From the NCBI RefSeq assembly GCF_050003625.1, contig NC_134397.1, forward strand, positions 222,270,537-222,334,536: a stretch of 64,000 nucleotides of DNA. Reading direction: 5' to 3'. The notes under the pieces are model-generated. The model worked only from the letters and a program-made list of their open reading frames with translations, had not been told where the DNA came from and ran no database searches. Origin of the DNA: Haematobia irritans. Its lineage: Eukaryota; Arthropoda; Insecta; Diptera; Muscidae. Positions 43,907-56,165 of this stretch are shown here, one piece after another; the first letter of the stretch is position 1; every line of letters starts with the position of its first letter. A program made the translations under genes and the position numbers.

Positions 43907-44218
43907 CACCCTCAAAAAAAAATCGCTTCTTTAACATATGTTCCAAACATATTTTGCAGGAAGCACATATATTATTGCATACTGCCGAAAGATTAATATG
44001 TTTGTTTTATGTGAACATATTATATGTTTGGAAGCATTTTGAGCCAAAAATATTATATGCTTGGAAGAATTTTTCCCAAACACGATTGTGCTCATTCCCT
44101 AACATACTCGTAATTTTCACTTCCACGAAATTTTTTAGTTATTGGCACCTTTTTCTGTAATACAAATAATGTTGAAGAAATTATTCACTTTTATAAATTG
44201 TTTAAATTTTACCTTTCG

Positions 44219-44289
44219 CCTGCACGGAGAATCGAACCGAGGACCATACAGTTTGTAAGCCAACACACTATCCACTGGGCTACGTAGCT
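44219..44289 (-). repeat. tRNA-like core (SINE head), type 2
   Basis: The minus strand has an A-box-like TAGCCCAGTGGATAGTGTG and B box GGTTCGATTCTCC. There is no closed acceptor stem, so a functional tRNA is not supported; it looks like a second SINE head family. Confidence 0.6.
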
Positions 44290-44402
44290 GTTATAGTCAC
44301 CAGTAGATAATTATCGTTTTAAGTTACATTTATATAGCATAGTTTGCAGCGCCCACGAGCCCATGCAAACATAACATTATTTAACAGAAACATACATTTG
44401 TT

Positions 44403-44479
44403 TGCCACGTGGAGCAGTGGTTAGCATGCCTGCCTTGCATACAAAGGGTCGTGGGTTAAATCCCTGCTCCGACCGAACA
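44403..44479 (+). repeat. tRNA-like core (SINE head), type 1
   Basis: GGAGCAGTGGTTAGCATGCC with TCGTGGGTTAAATCCCTG; close to the head of the common SINE but the body is absent and a T-run follows. The B box has two changes. Confidence 0.65.
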
Positions 44480-45721
44480 TTTTTTTTTTGTTTTTTTTTT
44501 AATTTACACATTTATATTTATACTATATTAAATTTTTTTAAATGAAACTTCGAAATGTGTGTTATTAAAGATTTATAGTCAGTAACAGTGCTTGATATAA
44601 ACGAAATTGACTGATTTTTGGATAAAATATTATTTTTTATTGCAAAAATAACAATTTTTTAATAAAAAACTGTTTTTGTACAAAACTTTAAAATTTGGAA
44701 GGAATTCAAAAACTAACAATAGAACGTGGAGTCGAGTATAAACATACATACATAATTTTATAATATAAACATAAATTTATTTAGGAGTGAACAGTTTTTT
44801 ACTTGCATTTAACACCATCGCTCTAAAATTCCTTTTATTTTTCTTTAATAATTCATTTTAAAGAAAATAAACTTTTTAAATTGTTTTAGCTGTAAAACTC
44901 GAACTTAATGCCCGCTTTTATATTTGATGGTGTCCGTCAACTCCTCGTGGACTACTTTTTAATAAAGAGGAACTAAAGTTTTTTTTTTTTTTCATTTTAC
45001 TGTGTAATTTTTCACTATTTCCTCCTTATTTCATTTTACTGTCCCAACTCTAAAAAGAGTATAGTGCCCTTTCGTTATTTTTATGAAGACCCCTGATTTA
45101 TTTTAACGAAAAATTGTGCCCATAATGCCAAAATGATAAACAAAACACATGTTCACACATGCATAAAATGCTGCTCTCAAGGCGAAAACATTGCAGTTTG
45201 TTTTTCAAATGTCTATTCTCTTGGTTCCGAATGTCTATTCTCTTTATTCAAATTAAATAATATTTAGACTTAAGCATATCAAAATTTTTAGCCTTATCAT
45301 AAAACAGTTTTCCGAAACAACATACAAGCGGTTTCACAGAAATTGTTCTTTTTTCATTCTCTCGCTTTGTTATGTTGATATCTTTCGTCAACCCTCCCGG
45401 TTTCCATCTCTATTTCTTTCTCTATACTCTCTTTTTGGCGCTCTCTGAATAAAATATCACAACATATGTATGTTTACTCGAAATTTGTTAATTTATATAT
45501 GTTTACATTCACACATATTATTTTTATGAAACATTCATGCCCCAAACATAATATATTCTAACATATTAACATAGATGTCCCAAACATTTAGTGTTAGTTT
45601 AGGAACATTACATGTTCGCACTTAAATATATTGTGGTTTAAAATCGTGCCCGAAACACATTTTGTTTATATCGGAACATATGAAAAACATATTTTTCTAA
45701 CAGTGTATAACATGAACTTGT

Positions 45722-46140
45722 CATAGAACGGATGCCCATCATTTCAAAAGCACTGAATTTGTATCATTTCTTGAGGTGTGGTCCGAATTTAGTGTTTTGG
45801 ATGTGAATTAAGAAATTTTGTGATATTTTGACAAATAAATAATTTAAAAATTTTTTTATGAGTTGTAATGCATTCTTACGCCTATGTGGAACGTTTGACA
45901 TCAACTATTTTCAAAAATTCGCAGTTTTTCTACAATAAATTTAGCATTTTTTCGACCAAATTTTAATAATTTGTACCATTTTATTTATTCTTACTCTATT
46001 TGAAAACAAAAAAGTTAACATTACCCATTAAAAGTATTAAAAACGCGAGTTATAAAAAATTAAATTAAAAGAACTTCCTGTGTAGATAAATTAGAGAACA
46101 TCATTGGGAGGCATTTTTGGAAGTTCTTATAAGATTTGGG
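45722..46140 (+). repeat. Dispersed repeat O, copy 1
   Basis: Shares GTGTTTTGGATGTGAATTAA, then GAAATTTTGTGATATTTTGA and GTGGAACGTTTGACAT with an inverted copy at 50355-50790. Non-coding; identity unknown. Confidence 0.7.
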
Positions 46141-46250
46141 ACAACTTCCAATTTTTATACCTTCCACCATAGGATGGGGGATATATTAACTTTGTCATTC
46201 CGTTTGAAACACATCGAAATAATGCTCTAAGACCCCATAAAGTATATATA

Positions 46251-47539
46251 AAGGGTGATACGGTCAAAATTTGGTCAAGGGAAAACGCGTGTAAATCGGT
46301 GAAATCGTTTATTTGAAAAATTTAATTAAATTTCTTTTTCAAGTTCAATTAGTATAAAATTCAGGAAAAATATTCAGTTAGGCTTTCGCTTTTCCAAATC
46401 CGAATTGCCGGGCCTCACGCTTGACACCTGCCATCAGATTTTGTACAGCCACCTTGTCCACCTTCTTCGTCGCAGAAAGCCAGTTTGCCTTGAACTGCTG
46501 CTCGTCCTTAGCAGTTTTTTTGGTCTTCTTTAGGTTCCGCTTGACAATAGCCGAGTATTTCTCAATTGGGCGAAGCTCTGGCGTGTTGGGAGGGTTCTTG
46601 TCCTTGGGAACCACCTGCACGTTGTTGGCGGCGTACTACTCCATGGCCTTTTCACCGTAATGGATAGATGCCAAATCCTGCCAAAACAGTACGGAACAAC
46701 CGTGTTTCTTCAGGAAAGGCAGCAGGCGTTTATTCAAACACTCTTTCACGTAAATTTCTTGGCTGACAGTCACGGAAGCTATGAAAATGCTGCTTTTCAA
46801 GCCACAGGTACAGATGGCTTGCCAAACCAGATATTTCTTTGCGAACTTTGACAGTTTTATGTGCTTGAAAATATGTGCTACCTTTCCCCTTCCTTTTGCC
46901 GTATAAAACACCTGTCCCGGAAGCTGCTTGTAGTCGGCTTTGACGTAGGTTTCGTCGTCCATTACCACGCAGTCAAACTTCGTCAGCATCGTCGTGTACA
47001 GCCTCCGGGATCGCGCTTTGGCCGTCGTATTTTGTTTATCATCGCGATTTGGAGTCACTACCTTCTTGTAAGTCGATAGTCCGGCTCTTTTTTTTGGCTC
47101 GATGCATGGTTGTAGACGATACACCCAGCTTATTTGCGGCATCTCGGAGAGAGGGTTTCCCTTGGAACTACCGGCAACTCTCTTTGTCGTCTCAGCGGTT
47201 TCGATTTCCCCCCGATCCAGACTTCCTGGCTGTCGACAAACGTTCCCCAAACACTTTAATTACATTTGTAACAGTTGATTTGGCAACTTTTAGCGATTTT
47301 GCCAGCCTTGCGTGCGAGTAGCTCGGATTTTCGCGATGTGCGAGCAAAATTTTGATACGCTGCTCTTCTTGCTTGGACGGCATTTTGACAACTGAAGAGT
47401 GAATTCCAAAATCAAAATAGGAGCAACATTCTACACACACACACACACCTTCAAAATGAGGGGTGTTCAGATTTTTTAAATGCAAAATTGAAAGAAATAC
47501 GTCAAGTTTATATAAATAAATTTTGACCGTATCACCCTT
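46251..47539 (-). mobile_element. DD37E Tc1/mariner transposon, copy 2 (dead)
   Basis: 1289 bp with TA on both sides. The terminal repeats are perfect for 22 bp starting AAGGGTGATACGGTC. The flanks join to the TATATATATTCTGGG phrase of family B. Confidence 0.95.
46378..47383 (-). pseudogene. DD37E transposase, broken
   Basis: Same protein as at 1692-2702. The start is at 47383 (MPSKQEEQRIK). Frameshifts fall between about 47200 and 47110, where the linker is partly rearranged (AGGGTTTCCC region). Near 46636 TGG (the Trp after KAME) became TAG. The three catalytic residues can still be read piecewise (MDDETY, FWQDL, PIEKYS). Ends intact but gene dead, so it could move only with help from another copy. 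Confidence 0.93.
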
Positions 47540-48693
47540 TATTCTGGGTCGTGGTGAAATTCTGAGTCGATCTAAGCATGTCCGCCCGTCCGTCCGTCTG
47601 AAATCACGCTAACATCCTAAAGAAACAAGCTATCGACTTGAAACTTGGCACAAGTAGTTGTTATTGATGTAGGTCGGAGGTATTGCAAATGGGCCATATC
47701 GGTTCACTTTTATGTATAGCCCCTATATAAACGGACCCCCAGATTTTTCTTTCGGAGCCTCTAAGAGAAGCAAATTTCAACTCATCTGTTTGAGTACGTG
47801 GTTCCTATATGGTCCCTAACAACCATGCAAAAATTGGTCCACATCGTTTCATAATTATATATAGCCCCCATATAAACCGATCCCCAGATTTGGCTTGTGG
47901 AGCCTCGAAGAGATGCAAATTTCATACGATCCGGTTGAAATTTGGTACGTGGTGTTAGTATATGGTCTGTAACAACCATGCAAAAATTTGTCCATATCGG
48001 TTCATAATTATAGATAGCCCCCATATAAACCAATCCCCAGATTTTTCTTTCGGAGCCCTAAGATATTTCATATTTCATCCGATCTGACTGAAATTTGGTA
48101 CATGGCGTTGGTATATAGTCTCTAACAACCAAGCAAAAATTGGTCCACATCGATCCATAATTATATATATAGCCACCATATAAACCGATCCCCAGATTTG
48201 GCATGCGGAGCCTAAAAGAGAAGCAAATTTCATCCGATCCGGCTGAAATTGGTACATGGTGTTGGTATGTAGTCTCTAACAACCATGCAACAATTTGTCC
48301 ACATCGTTTCATAATTATATATAGCCCCCATATAAACCGATCCCCAGATTTGGCTTGTGGATCCTCGAAGAGAAGCAAATTTCATACGATCCGGTTGAAA
48401 TTTGGTACGTGGTGTTAGTATTTGGTCCCTAATAACCATGCAAAAATTGGTCCACACCGGTTCATAATTATATATAGCACCCATATAAAGCGATCTCCAT
48501 ATTTGACCCCGGAGCCTCTTGAAGGAGCAAAATTCATCCGATCCAGCTAAAATTTGGTACATTTTGCTAGTGTATGGCCGATAACAACCATGCCAAAATT
48601 AGTTCATATCGATTTATATTATATATAGCCCCCAAAGAAACCGACCCCCAATCACAGAAAAATCACGATTGCCACACGAGCCAAAAATAATCT

Positions 48694-48910
48694 ACCAAAA
48701 TTTTATTGCCATAGAAAATTTTGTCAAAATTTTATATTTCTATAGAAAATTTTGTCAACTTTTTATGTCTTTAGAAAATTTTGTCAAAATATAATTTCTA
48801 TACAAAATTTTGTCAACAAATTTATTTCTTTATAAAATTTTGTCAAAATTTTATTTCTATTGAAAATTTTGTCAGAATTTTATGTCTGTAATAAATTTTG
48901 TCAAAATAGA
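48694..48910 (+). repeat. 29-bp minisatellite inside B5
   Basis: Diverged TTTCTATAGAAA-type units, in the same relative position as in B3 and B4. Confidence 0.88.
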
Positions 48911-49329
48911 AAATTTATGAAGCATTTCATATTTGGAGAGGAATATTTTGCAAAATCTTCCAAAACACCAATCTACCAAACCGTAAAAAAATGTGTCATT
49001 TTTGGACTCGTGTTCATAAGTGTATATAGCACCCATATAAAGCGACACCCATATTTCAATTCTGGCTCTATAATTACCGCACAAAATTTCATATCGGTTC
49101 GTAATTATTTCTTCCCTATAAATACCGGTCAAGAACTTAATATATACGTATTTAATCGACCTTTCTTTGTCTACTATATATCCCGCATGGACTAACTTAA
49201 AATTTAGAAGATGATGTTAAGAAGTTTTAGTATGCCTTACCATCGGCCGCAACCAAAGTAATTTAATTGTGGATGACCGTCTTTAGTAGAAGATCCATGG
49301 TGGAGGGTACATGAGATGCAGGGTTTTGA

Positions 49330-49520
49330 CGTGACGAAAAACGACCTGCCTTTTGATTAAATTCATGAATCGAACAATTTTTTGGCTTTCTTATAAGAAC
49401 GAAATGCTGATCAGCCAGGTCATGAGTCATGGATTGGAACCAGTGACAACCAATGTCTGAGCTATACGGCGGTTGGTGTAGGACTTCCCATTTGTGCTGG
49501 AAAGTCACCTTGTTGTGCCT
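49330..49520 (-). pseudogene. mariner transposase remnant (third lineage)
   Basis: The minus strand reads WEVLHQPPYSSDIGCHWFQS, then MTHDLADQHFVL. It fits the third-Asp region of mariner (WEVLPHPPYSPDLAPSD then MTHDLADQHF) with the catalytic region decayed. No ends found. A SINE lies just downstream on the plus strand. Confidence 0.75.
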
Positions 49521-49541
49521 TTTCAAAATTGTAGCCGTTTA

Positions 49542-49850
49542 GCCACCGTGATGCAATGGTTAGCATGCCCGCCTTGCATCCACAAGGTCGTGGGTTCGAT
49601 TCCTGCGTCGACCGAACACCAAACGTTTTTCAGCGGTGGATTAGGGTTACAAAGCTTCTCTAAGTGGTTTCACTGCAATGTGGAACGCCGTTCGGACTCG
49701 GCTATAAAAAGGAGGTCCTTTGTTATTGAGCTTAACATAGAATCGGGCAGCACTCAGAGATAAGAGAGAAGTTCACCAATGTGGTATCACAATGGACTGA
49801 ATAGTTTAAGTGAGCCTGATACATCGGGCTGCCACCTAACCTAACCTAAC
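49542..49850 (+). mobile_element. tRNA-derived SINE, copy 4
   Basis: Head AGCCACCGTGATGCAATGG, B box GGTTCGATTCC, internal deletion of about 50 bp after GCGGTGGATTA, tail of CCTAA repeats. Confidence 0.9.
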
Positions 49851-50354
49851 ACCCAATGTTCAACTGAGTTCGATACAAGGCCGCTGTGATCGTTTCACTG
49901 CAAATTCACAACATAGGCTTCTTTCCATGGATATGTTGAGGCATATAATAAACACCCAAAATAATAAAAATTATTTTATTTTCATTTGCAAATTTAACAT
50001 TGGTATAGCGTTTATAAAAACTAAAGTTCCTTTGAATTTGCTTGTGTGTGTGCGGGCAATTTGATCTATGAATAAAATTGCTTGGCTGTATGTCTTACTT
50101 GGGCGTTGATACCGATAATAGTGTGTTGATGACAATAAGAGATACATGGTCGAGGGGACAATTGTTGGTTTATCGGAGAAAATACCATTGGCTGGGAAAT
50201 CAAAACAAGATTTTTTTTATTTTTGATACCAAAATAGTTATGACGCTTTCGATTCTAGTAAAAATGGCAAGATTTTTGAAATTGTTTGCCAATATAAACG
50301 GCATAATCAAAGGTTTTGTATTTAGGACCCAGCAACAAAATTTGAAAGTTCTTC
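49851..50354. other. No recognisable gene
   Basis: AT-rich spacer with a GT run near 50045; nothing supported. Confidence 0.5.
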
Positions 50355-50790
50355 TAAAGGCACAATTTTAAAAGCACTTCCAAAAATTACCTCCCAAAGA
50401 AGTTTCTTATTTTTAGCTGCATTTGAATAATTTTTTAACTCGTTATTTTCATATTTTTAATGGAAAATTTTAAATTTTTTGTTTCAAAACGTTTAAAAAT
50501 AGATTAAGAATTAATAAAATAGTAAAAATTATTTAAATATTGCCGAAAAAATACCAAATTCATTCTAGAAAAATTGCAAATTTTTGAAAATATTTAATGT
50601 CAAACGTTCCACACAAGCATAAGAATGCATTAAAATTCATCCAAAAATTTTAAAAATTATTTATTTGTCAAAATATCACAAAATTTCTTAATTCACATCC
50701 AAAACACTGAATTCGCATCACACCTTAAGAAGTTATGCAAATTCAGTGCAACGGCTGTTAAAATGGTGGATATCCGTCTTATGACAAGCC
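50355..50790 (-). repeat. Dispersed repeat O, copy 2
   Basis: Inverted relative to 45722-46140 and matching over most of its length; both include a GGGAGG-x-ATTTTTGGAAGT phrase near one end. Confidence 0.7.
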
Positions 50791-50970
50791 CATGTTAAAT
50801 TCATCGCTTCTGCTCCAATTTTGCGGATAAAAAAAAAATACGACTTTTTTAGCGACGCTTTTTTGCTGGGGAATCTTCGCAATATTGAAGAACTTTTTTG
50901 GTGCTCGGTCGAAATGGGGATTAAACTCAGGAATTTTGTATCCAAGGCCCACATGCATCATAGCAAAAAT
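50786..50970 (-). repeat. Decayed SINE-like unit
   Basis: The minus strand has GAGTTTAATCCCC in the B-box position, followed by TTTCGACCGAGCACCAAAAA, which parallels the common SINE. It runs on to CCCAGCAAAAAAGCGTCGC, like the short repeat at 43816. Old. Confidence 0.5.
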
Positions 50971-52125
50971 CCTTTTTTGTAGCCAAAACAAAATGTCAAA
51001 CCATGGTCGTTATGGAGGAAGATTTTTTTTTGCGTGTACTTGTATAGTATGGAGCCGCCATATCGTCTCATCAAACTTGTCCGGAATGCAATCAAAAATG
51101 TTAATGCATATGCCCGAGTCCATACCATTCTCTATTGTGGTCTTTAGATATCCATAGGGAAACTTGTATGCATGTGGATATGCGAGTAAGAATTTTGGGA
51201 ATTACACAACGATATTCATTTCTTATCTAAAGGTTCCGCATGGTTGATGGGAGGGATAGACATTTAATTACATTCATAATTCCTAGATGTTGCATGTACA
51301 TCATTGTGCATGTGTTGATGTAGCTAATTTTAAGCATGACTTCCAGTGGTTATAATCGATAAGGAATACAATGAGTTCCATTAGGTGGACGGAAGATATT
51401 GAATCTGTGTATCGTTGTAGATACAAATGAAAAATCAGTTGTTTTAACATGGGAACGATTGATTCTATTTACATGAAAAGTTGATGGAATATGGGGATCT
51501 GTAACATTTAAAAAAGATAAGTTTTTCGGGAGACAGATCTCATTTATCCTATTTTCATTCTCTCTTTATGACAATGTATACACACACACACTTTAAACCA
51601 AAGATCTACAGAAAAAAATACGTAGTTAAACTAACGCTAAATTACAAAAAATTAGTTGTTTGTAGTTAAGTTTTAGTTTTCTTCGAATTTTTCCACAGCA
51701 TAATGAACTTTTCCGTTTGTTAAGTATGAAGTTCGTACGATTCCCAAAAATATTAAGAATGATTTGGGATATTTTTACCACAAAATTCTGTATTTATTTT
51801 GACCCTACTGTCGATGAATACGAGCGGTGAGGGATCACCTGCTGTTACGGCGGCCACCCCATTACCATCCAATCGGCCAATCAAAGGTATAAATTTTCGA
51901 CTAACCTCTTTGGCAAGTAAACTCGATCATTTGGTTTGTTCACAAAGTGCTCAATTTGCAATGGCTTCTAATCGGAGAAAACCAAAGTCGGTAACTGGCT
52001 AGAGCGAGCAGCTCCATGGCCTTTTCCAGTTTAATTTAAAAAAATCTTATTTTGAAAATTATCGTCAAATTTTTGTGGTTATTATGAAAAAAACTGTTTG
52101 TTTCTCTTCGAAAGAAAGTTTTTTG
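50971..52125. other. No recognisable gene
   Basis: Unique-looking DNA. A 67-codon frame at 51799-52002 is Ser/Ala-rich and unrecognised. Confidence 0.5.
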
Positions 52126-52770
52126 TACCCACCACCATAGAATGGTGATGAGGGTATAATAAGTTTGTCATTCCTTTTGTAGCACATCGAAATATCGATT
52201 TCCGACTACATAAAGCATATATTTCTTGATCAGGCAGAAATTCTAATACGATATAACTTGATCTACCTGCAGACAAAAAATTTATGCAAAATTTCAGCAC
52301 AATAGGTTCATTATTGAAGACTGTAGCGTGATAACAACAGACTGACGGACATGGGTCAGTCTGTTGTTATCACGCTACCGTCTTCAATAATGAACCTATT
52401 GTGCTGAAATTTTGCATACATTTTTTTGTCGGTCCATATTTTGATATACTTTCCATATAGACCGATATACCGATTTGGCTTATTAGGCCTCTAGACACGC
52501 AAATTTTTATCCGATTTGCTTGAAATTAAATATTTTGAGATATTTTGGGTTCGTAAATAGGTGTGGCGAATATGGTATGATTCGGTCCATATTTGGATAT
52601 AGCTCCCTATATAGGTCGATCTAGCCATTTGACGTCTTGGTTTTTATACGATTTGCCTGAAATTCAAAATATATACAATAAGAGGTATTTTAAGTCCGTA
52701 AGTAGGTGTAGCGAATATGGTGTGGATTTGTCCTTATTTTGGTGTAGCCACTATGTGTTACGTCTCAAAA
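52126..52770 (-). mobile_element. Family A dispersed repeat, copy 3 (short, rearranged)
   Basis: Starts TACCCACCACCATAGAATGG and the end phrase in inverted orientation, as in A2. The next part holds an inverted duplication (52272-52430). It then continues as diverged family units to the minisatellite at 52771. Confidence 0.8.
52272..52430. repeat. Snap-back palindrome, 75-bp arms
   Basis: Arm 1 is 52272-52346 and arm 2 is 52355-52430, separated by GGACATGG. Both arms contain CAGCACAATAGGTTCATTAT or its complement; they match almost perfectly. Arm 2 is in the orientation expected for the element; arm 1 is the extra inverted copy. Confidence 0.95.
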
Positions 52771-53745
52771 ATTTATTTCTATAGAAAATTTTGACAAAAT
52801 GTTATTTCTATAGAAAATTTTCACAAAATTTTATTTCTATAGAAGATTTTGTTAAAATTTTATTTCTATAGAAAATATTGTCAAACTTTTATTTCTATAG
52901 AAAATTTTGTCAAAATTTTATTTTTTTAGAAAATTTTCTCAAAATTCTATTTATATAAAAAATTTTCTCTAAATTTTATTTCTATAGAAAATATTATCAA
53001 AATTTTATTTCTATACAAGATATTGTCAACATTTTATTTCTATACAAAATATTGTCAACATTTTATTTCTATAGGAAATTTTGTTAAAACTTCATTTCTA
53101 TAAAAAATTTTGTGAAAACTTCATTTCTGTAGGAAATTTTGTCAAAATTTCATTTCTATAGGAAATTTTGTCAAAATTTCATTTCTATAGGAAATTTTGT
53201 CAAAATTTCATTTCTATAGGAAATTTTGTCAAAATGTCATTTCTATAGGAAATTTTGTCAAAATTTCATTTCTATAGGAAATTTTGTCAAACTTTCATTT
53301 CCATAGGAAATTTTGTCAAAATTTCATTTCTATAGGAAATTTTGTCAAAATTTCATTTCTATAGGAAATTTTGTCAAAATTTCATTTCTATAGGAAATTT
53401 TGTCAAAATTTTATTTCTATAGGAAATTTTGTCAAAATTTCATTTCTATAGGAAATTTTGTCAAAATTTCATTTCTATAGGAAATTTTGTCAAAATTTCA
53501 TTTCTATAGGAAATTTTGTCAAAATTTCATTTCTATAGGAAATTTTGTCAAAATTTCATTTCTGTAGGAAATTTGGTCAACGTTTTATTTTTATAGAAAA
53601 TTTTGTCAACGTTTTATTTCTATAGAAAATTTTGTCAACGTTTTATTTCTATAGAAATTTTTGTCAAAATTTTATTATTAATGAAAAATGTGTCAAAATT
53701 TCATTTCTGTAGAAAATGTTTTCAAAATTTCATTTCTTTAGAAAA
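52771..53745 (+). repeat. 29-bp minisatellite, homogenised block
   Basis: About 33 units. From about 53080 to 53570 nearly every unit has the same variant (CATTTCTATAGGAAATTTTG), which suggests recent local expansion. Confidence 0.97.
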
Positions 53746-55634
53746 AAAAGGAACAGTGAGAAATCTCCATTTATGGTAGATTTCTACCAACTGTGGCAAC
53801 CGTGGTTGCATCCGATCTCGCACTATGTTCCGCTTATTCAGCCACACTGTATAGTGATTTATTTAACTGAATTTAATTCTGTCCAAATCAATTTTTTCCG
53901 TTCAATTCAAATCCATTAACTTCAAGTCCATGCAATTCTGTGTGTTTCCAATTCAATTCGTGTTATTTTATGCACTTAAATATAACTGATTTTAAAACAA
54001 TAAAGGGCTTCATTATTTACGATTAGCCGGAGGATTAACCCCTCTATATGTCCATGTAATCTTTTGGAATTTGTTCGTTTATGGTTTTGGTTTTCTTTGC
54101 AATGCCAAATCTAACATCAATGGCCAGGATGTTTTTCAAACTTTGGTCAATGTCATCCCCACTACTCCCCTGGGGGGATACATAATGAACATCAAATCCC
54201 ATATTAACTTTTGTTTGACCCAACACTCGAATGGAGTGATGAGGGGCAAATGAAAGAGAAAAAAACAGAAACACCAGGAACCAATTTCCACTAAACTTAT
54301 CATGACACATTCGAGATTCATTGTTTGTTTTGTCCCTTTTTGGGGAATTGTAGCCAAGGAATAGATGTGCCAGTAATTAGCACAGGTTTTGTGGTATGTT
54401 TTTGAGTTTTTGACCAAAAGTCAAACCCGATACAATGGAGAATTGACCTAATTGCCATGGCATAGGAAAATGTTTCGAACCACATGGCTTTGATTACAGA
54501 AGCAAAGCGAGAACGAAAGAAGGACTAATCTGAAAGTTGTATCCCTTTTGCTGGAGGATCGTTGTATTTGCTGTACACTTGCAGGGAATCCTTAAGATAC
54601 ATCATAGAAATCCTTTTTTTCCCAAAAGAACGTAATGAATATGGTAAACGTCTCCAATGGTTTGAAAACTTTTTTGCCACCTACAATGCCTGATTTACTA
54701 CGACCGAATGGTTGATGAAGTTTAAAAATTCACATTGAAGTCTCATATCACCACCTCACCATTGTCATCATAACACTAGGCTAAGTGGCAAATGCCATTA
54801 GGCATAGAGAAATTCACTTTTTTCCATTGATATGGGGAAAAATTATTACTACTAGGTACAGTGACTGGCTAAGAAATTATTTTAGTACTCTCAAAAATAC
54901 AGCCAAAGAAAAAAAAAATCGAAAAATGTTGGACTATATTAAAATAAAGTTTCCGAAAATTTCCTGATTTTGACTCTAATGTGACCACTACCTTAAAAAT
55001 GAAATTTTCCATTTTATTAATTTTGTGAAATTTTAATATAATCGTGGTTTACTGTAAAAGTTTCCTACAATGTAGGCGCATTGATGAATGAGAATGCCGT
55101 AGAAATGTTTAAGCGTTTGGGGAAATCGAAAACCCAAAACCAATTGACCTGAATTTTAGGAGGCATTCACACAAATATCTTGGAGCTCCTCATTTTGTGT
55201 TTTTTTTTTTTTTTGTAGCTCCATATGTGCATATACGATTGTTTTTAGTTACCCCATACTTTTGCACGTTCCATTGGAATTTGTGTGAAAGATCGAAATA
55301 TCCTTGAGTGTTAAATGCTGTTAGCATTGTATAGGCCTGTTTGACGTTTGCTATATAGGCAAATGACATGCTTATTCTCCCACCTTGTCACCATCACCAT
55401 CATCGTCCTCATTTTCAGCCTATAGAGAACTGAACTGAGCTTCCCACTGTAGTTGTCACATCAAGGATATTTTCTGTTTTCATCTCGATTTCGTTATTGC
55501 GTAGAGTTCTTTTTAACGCCTGAATGGGCATTGATTCAAGCGAGCATCATACCAACAAAAAATGCAAAAGAATGTAAATTAAGCAATAGGTAAATGAGGC
55601 CAATTAGAGGAATTACTAATGTTTTAACAACATT
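53746..55634. other. No recognisable gene
   Basis: Mixed-composition DNA. Short frames at 54044-54417 show no family motif. Nothing supported. Confidence 0.55.
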
Positions 55635-56165
55635 TCCCTATATAAAAAAATTCATATAGAAATGAAATTTTGAATAAAAAATCCTATAGAGATAAAATTT
55701 TCACAAAATTTCCTATCGAAATGAAATTTTGACCAAATTTCCTATCGAAATGAAATTTTGATAAAATTTCCTACCGAAATGAAATTTTGAAAAAAAAATC
55801 CTATAAAAATGAAATTTTGAAAAAATTTCCTACCGATAGAAATTTTGCAAAAAATTCCTGTAGAAATGAAATTATGAGAAAATTTCCTAAACAAATGAAA
55901 TTTTGTCAAACGTTTCCTATAGAAATAAAATTTTGGCGAAATTTCCTATAGAAATATAATGTTCACTAAAGTTCTTATAGAAAATTCCCTATAGAAATTT
56001 CACATTTTGACAAAATTTCCTATAGTAATGAAAATTTGACAAAATTTGCTACAGAAATATTGAAATGAAATTTTGCAAAAATCTCCTATAGAAATTAAAT
56101 TTTGAAAAATTTTTTTATTAGAAATAAAATTTTGGCAAAATTTTCTATGGAAATTTCCTATACCC
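55635..56165 (-). repeat. 29-bp minisatellite, opposite orientation, diverged
   Basis: Units read TTTCCTATAGAAATGAAATT, the complement of the variant in the 53-kb block. Strongly decayed. Confidence 0.9.

Larger units (their letters stand above)
43907..45705. mobile_element. TA-flanked MITE-like element K
   Basis: Starts CACCCTCAAAAAAAAATCGC and soon AACATATGTTCC; ends GGAACATATGAAAAACATAT and then CTAACAGTG. TA lies at 43905-43906 and 45706-45707. CATATGTT motifs crowd both ends. No transposase. Two tRNA-like cores in opposite directions lie inside. Confidence 0.65.
46153..49314 (-). mobile_element. Family B composite repeat, copy 5, split by DD37E
   Basis: Starts with the hairpin (TTATACCTTCCACCATAGG) in inverted orientation, then the end phrase broken by a DD37E element at TA. 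The GACGGAC patch (47583), a 153-bp array (about 47640-48690), minisatellite (48694-48910) and leader follow, ending in CCATGGTGGAGGGTAC. The palindrome is lost. Third instance of the composite order. Confidence 0.87.

Noticed and set aside
52771..53745. Regular short repeats resembling a CRISPR array
   Set aside because: Units are contiguous with no unique spacers, no cas genes, and the DNA is clearly from an insect.
54044..54417. Two overlapping frames of about 90 codons
   Set aside because: No motif; unsupported as genes.
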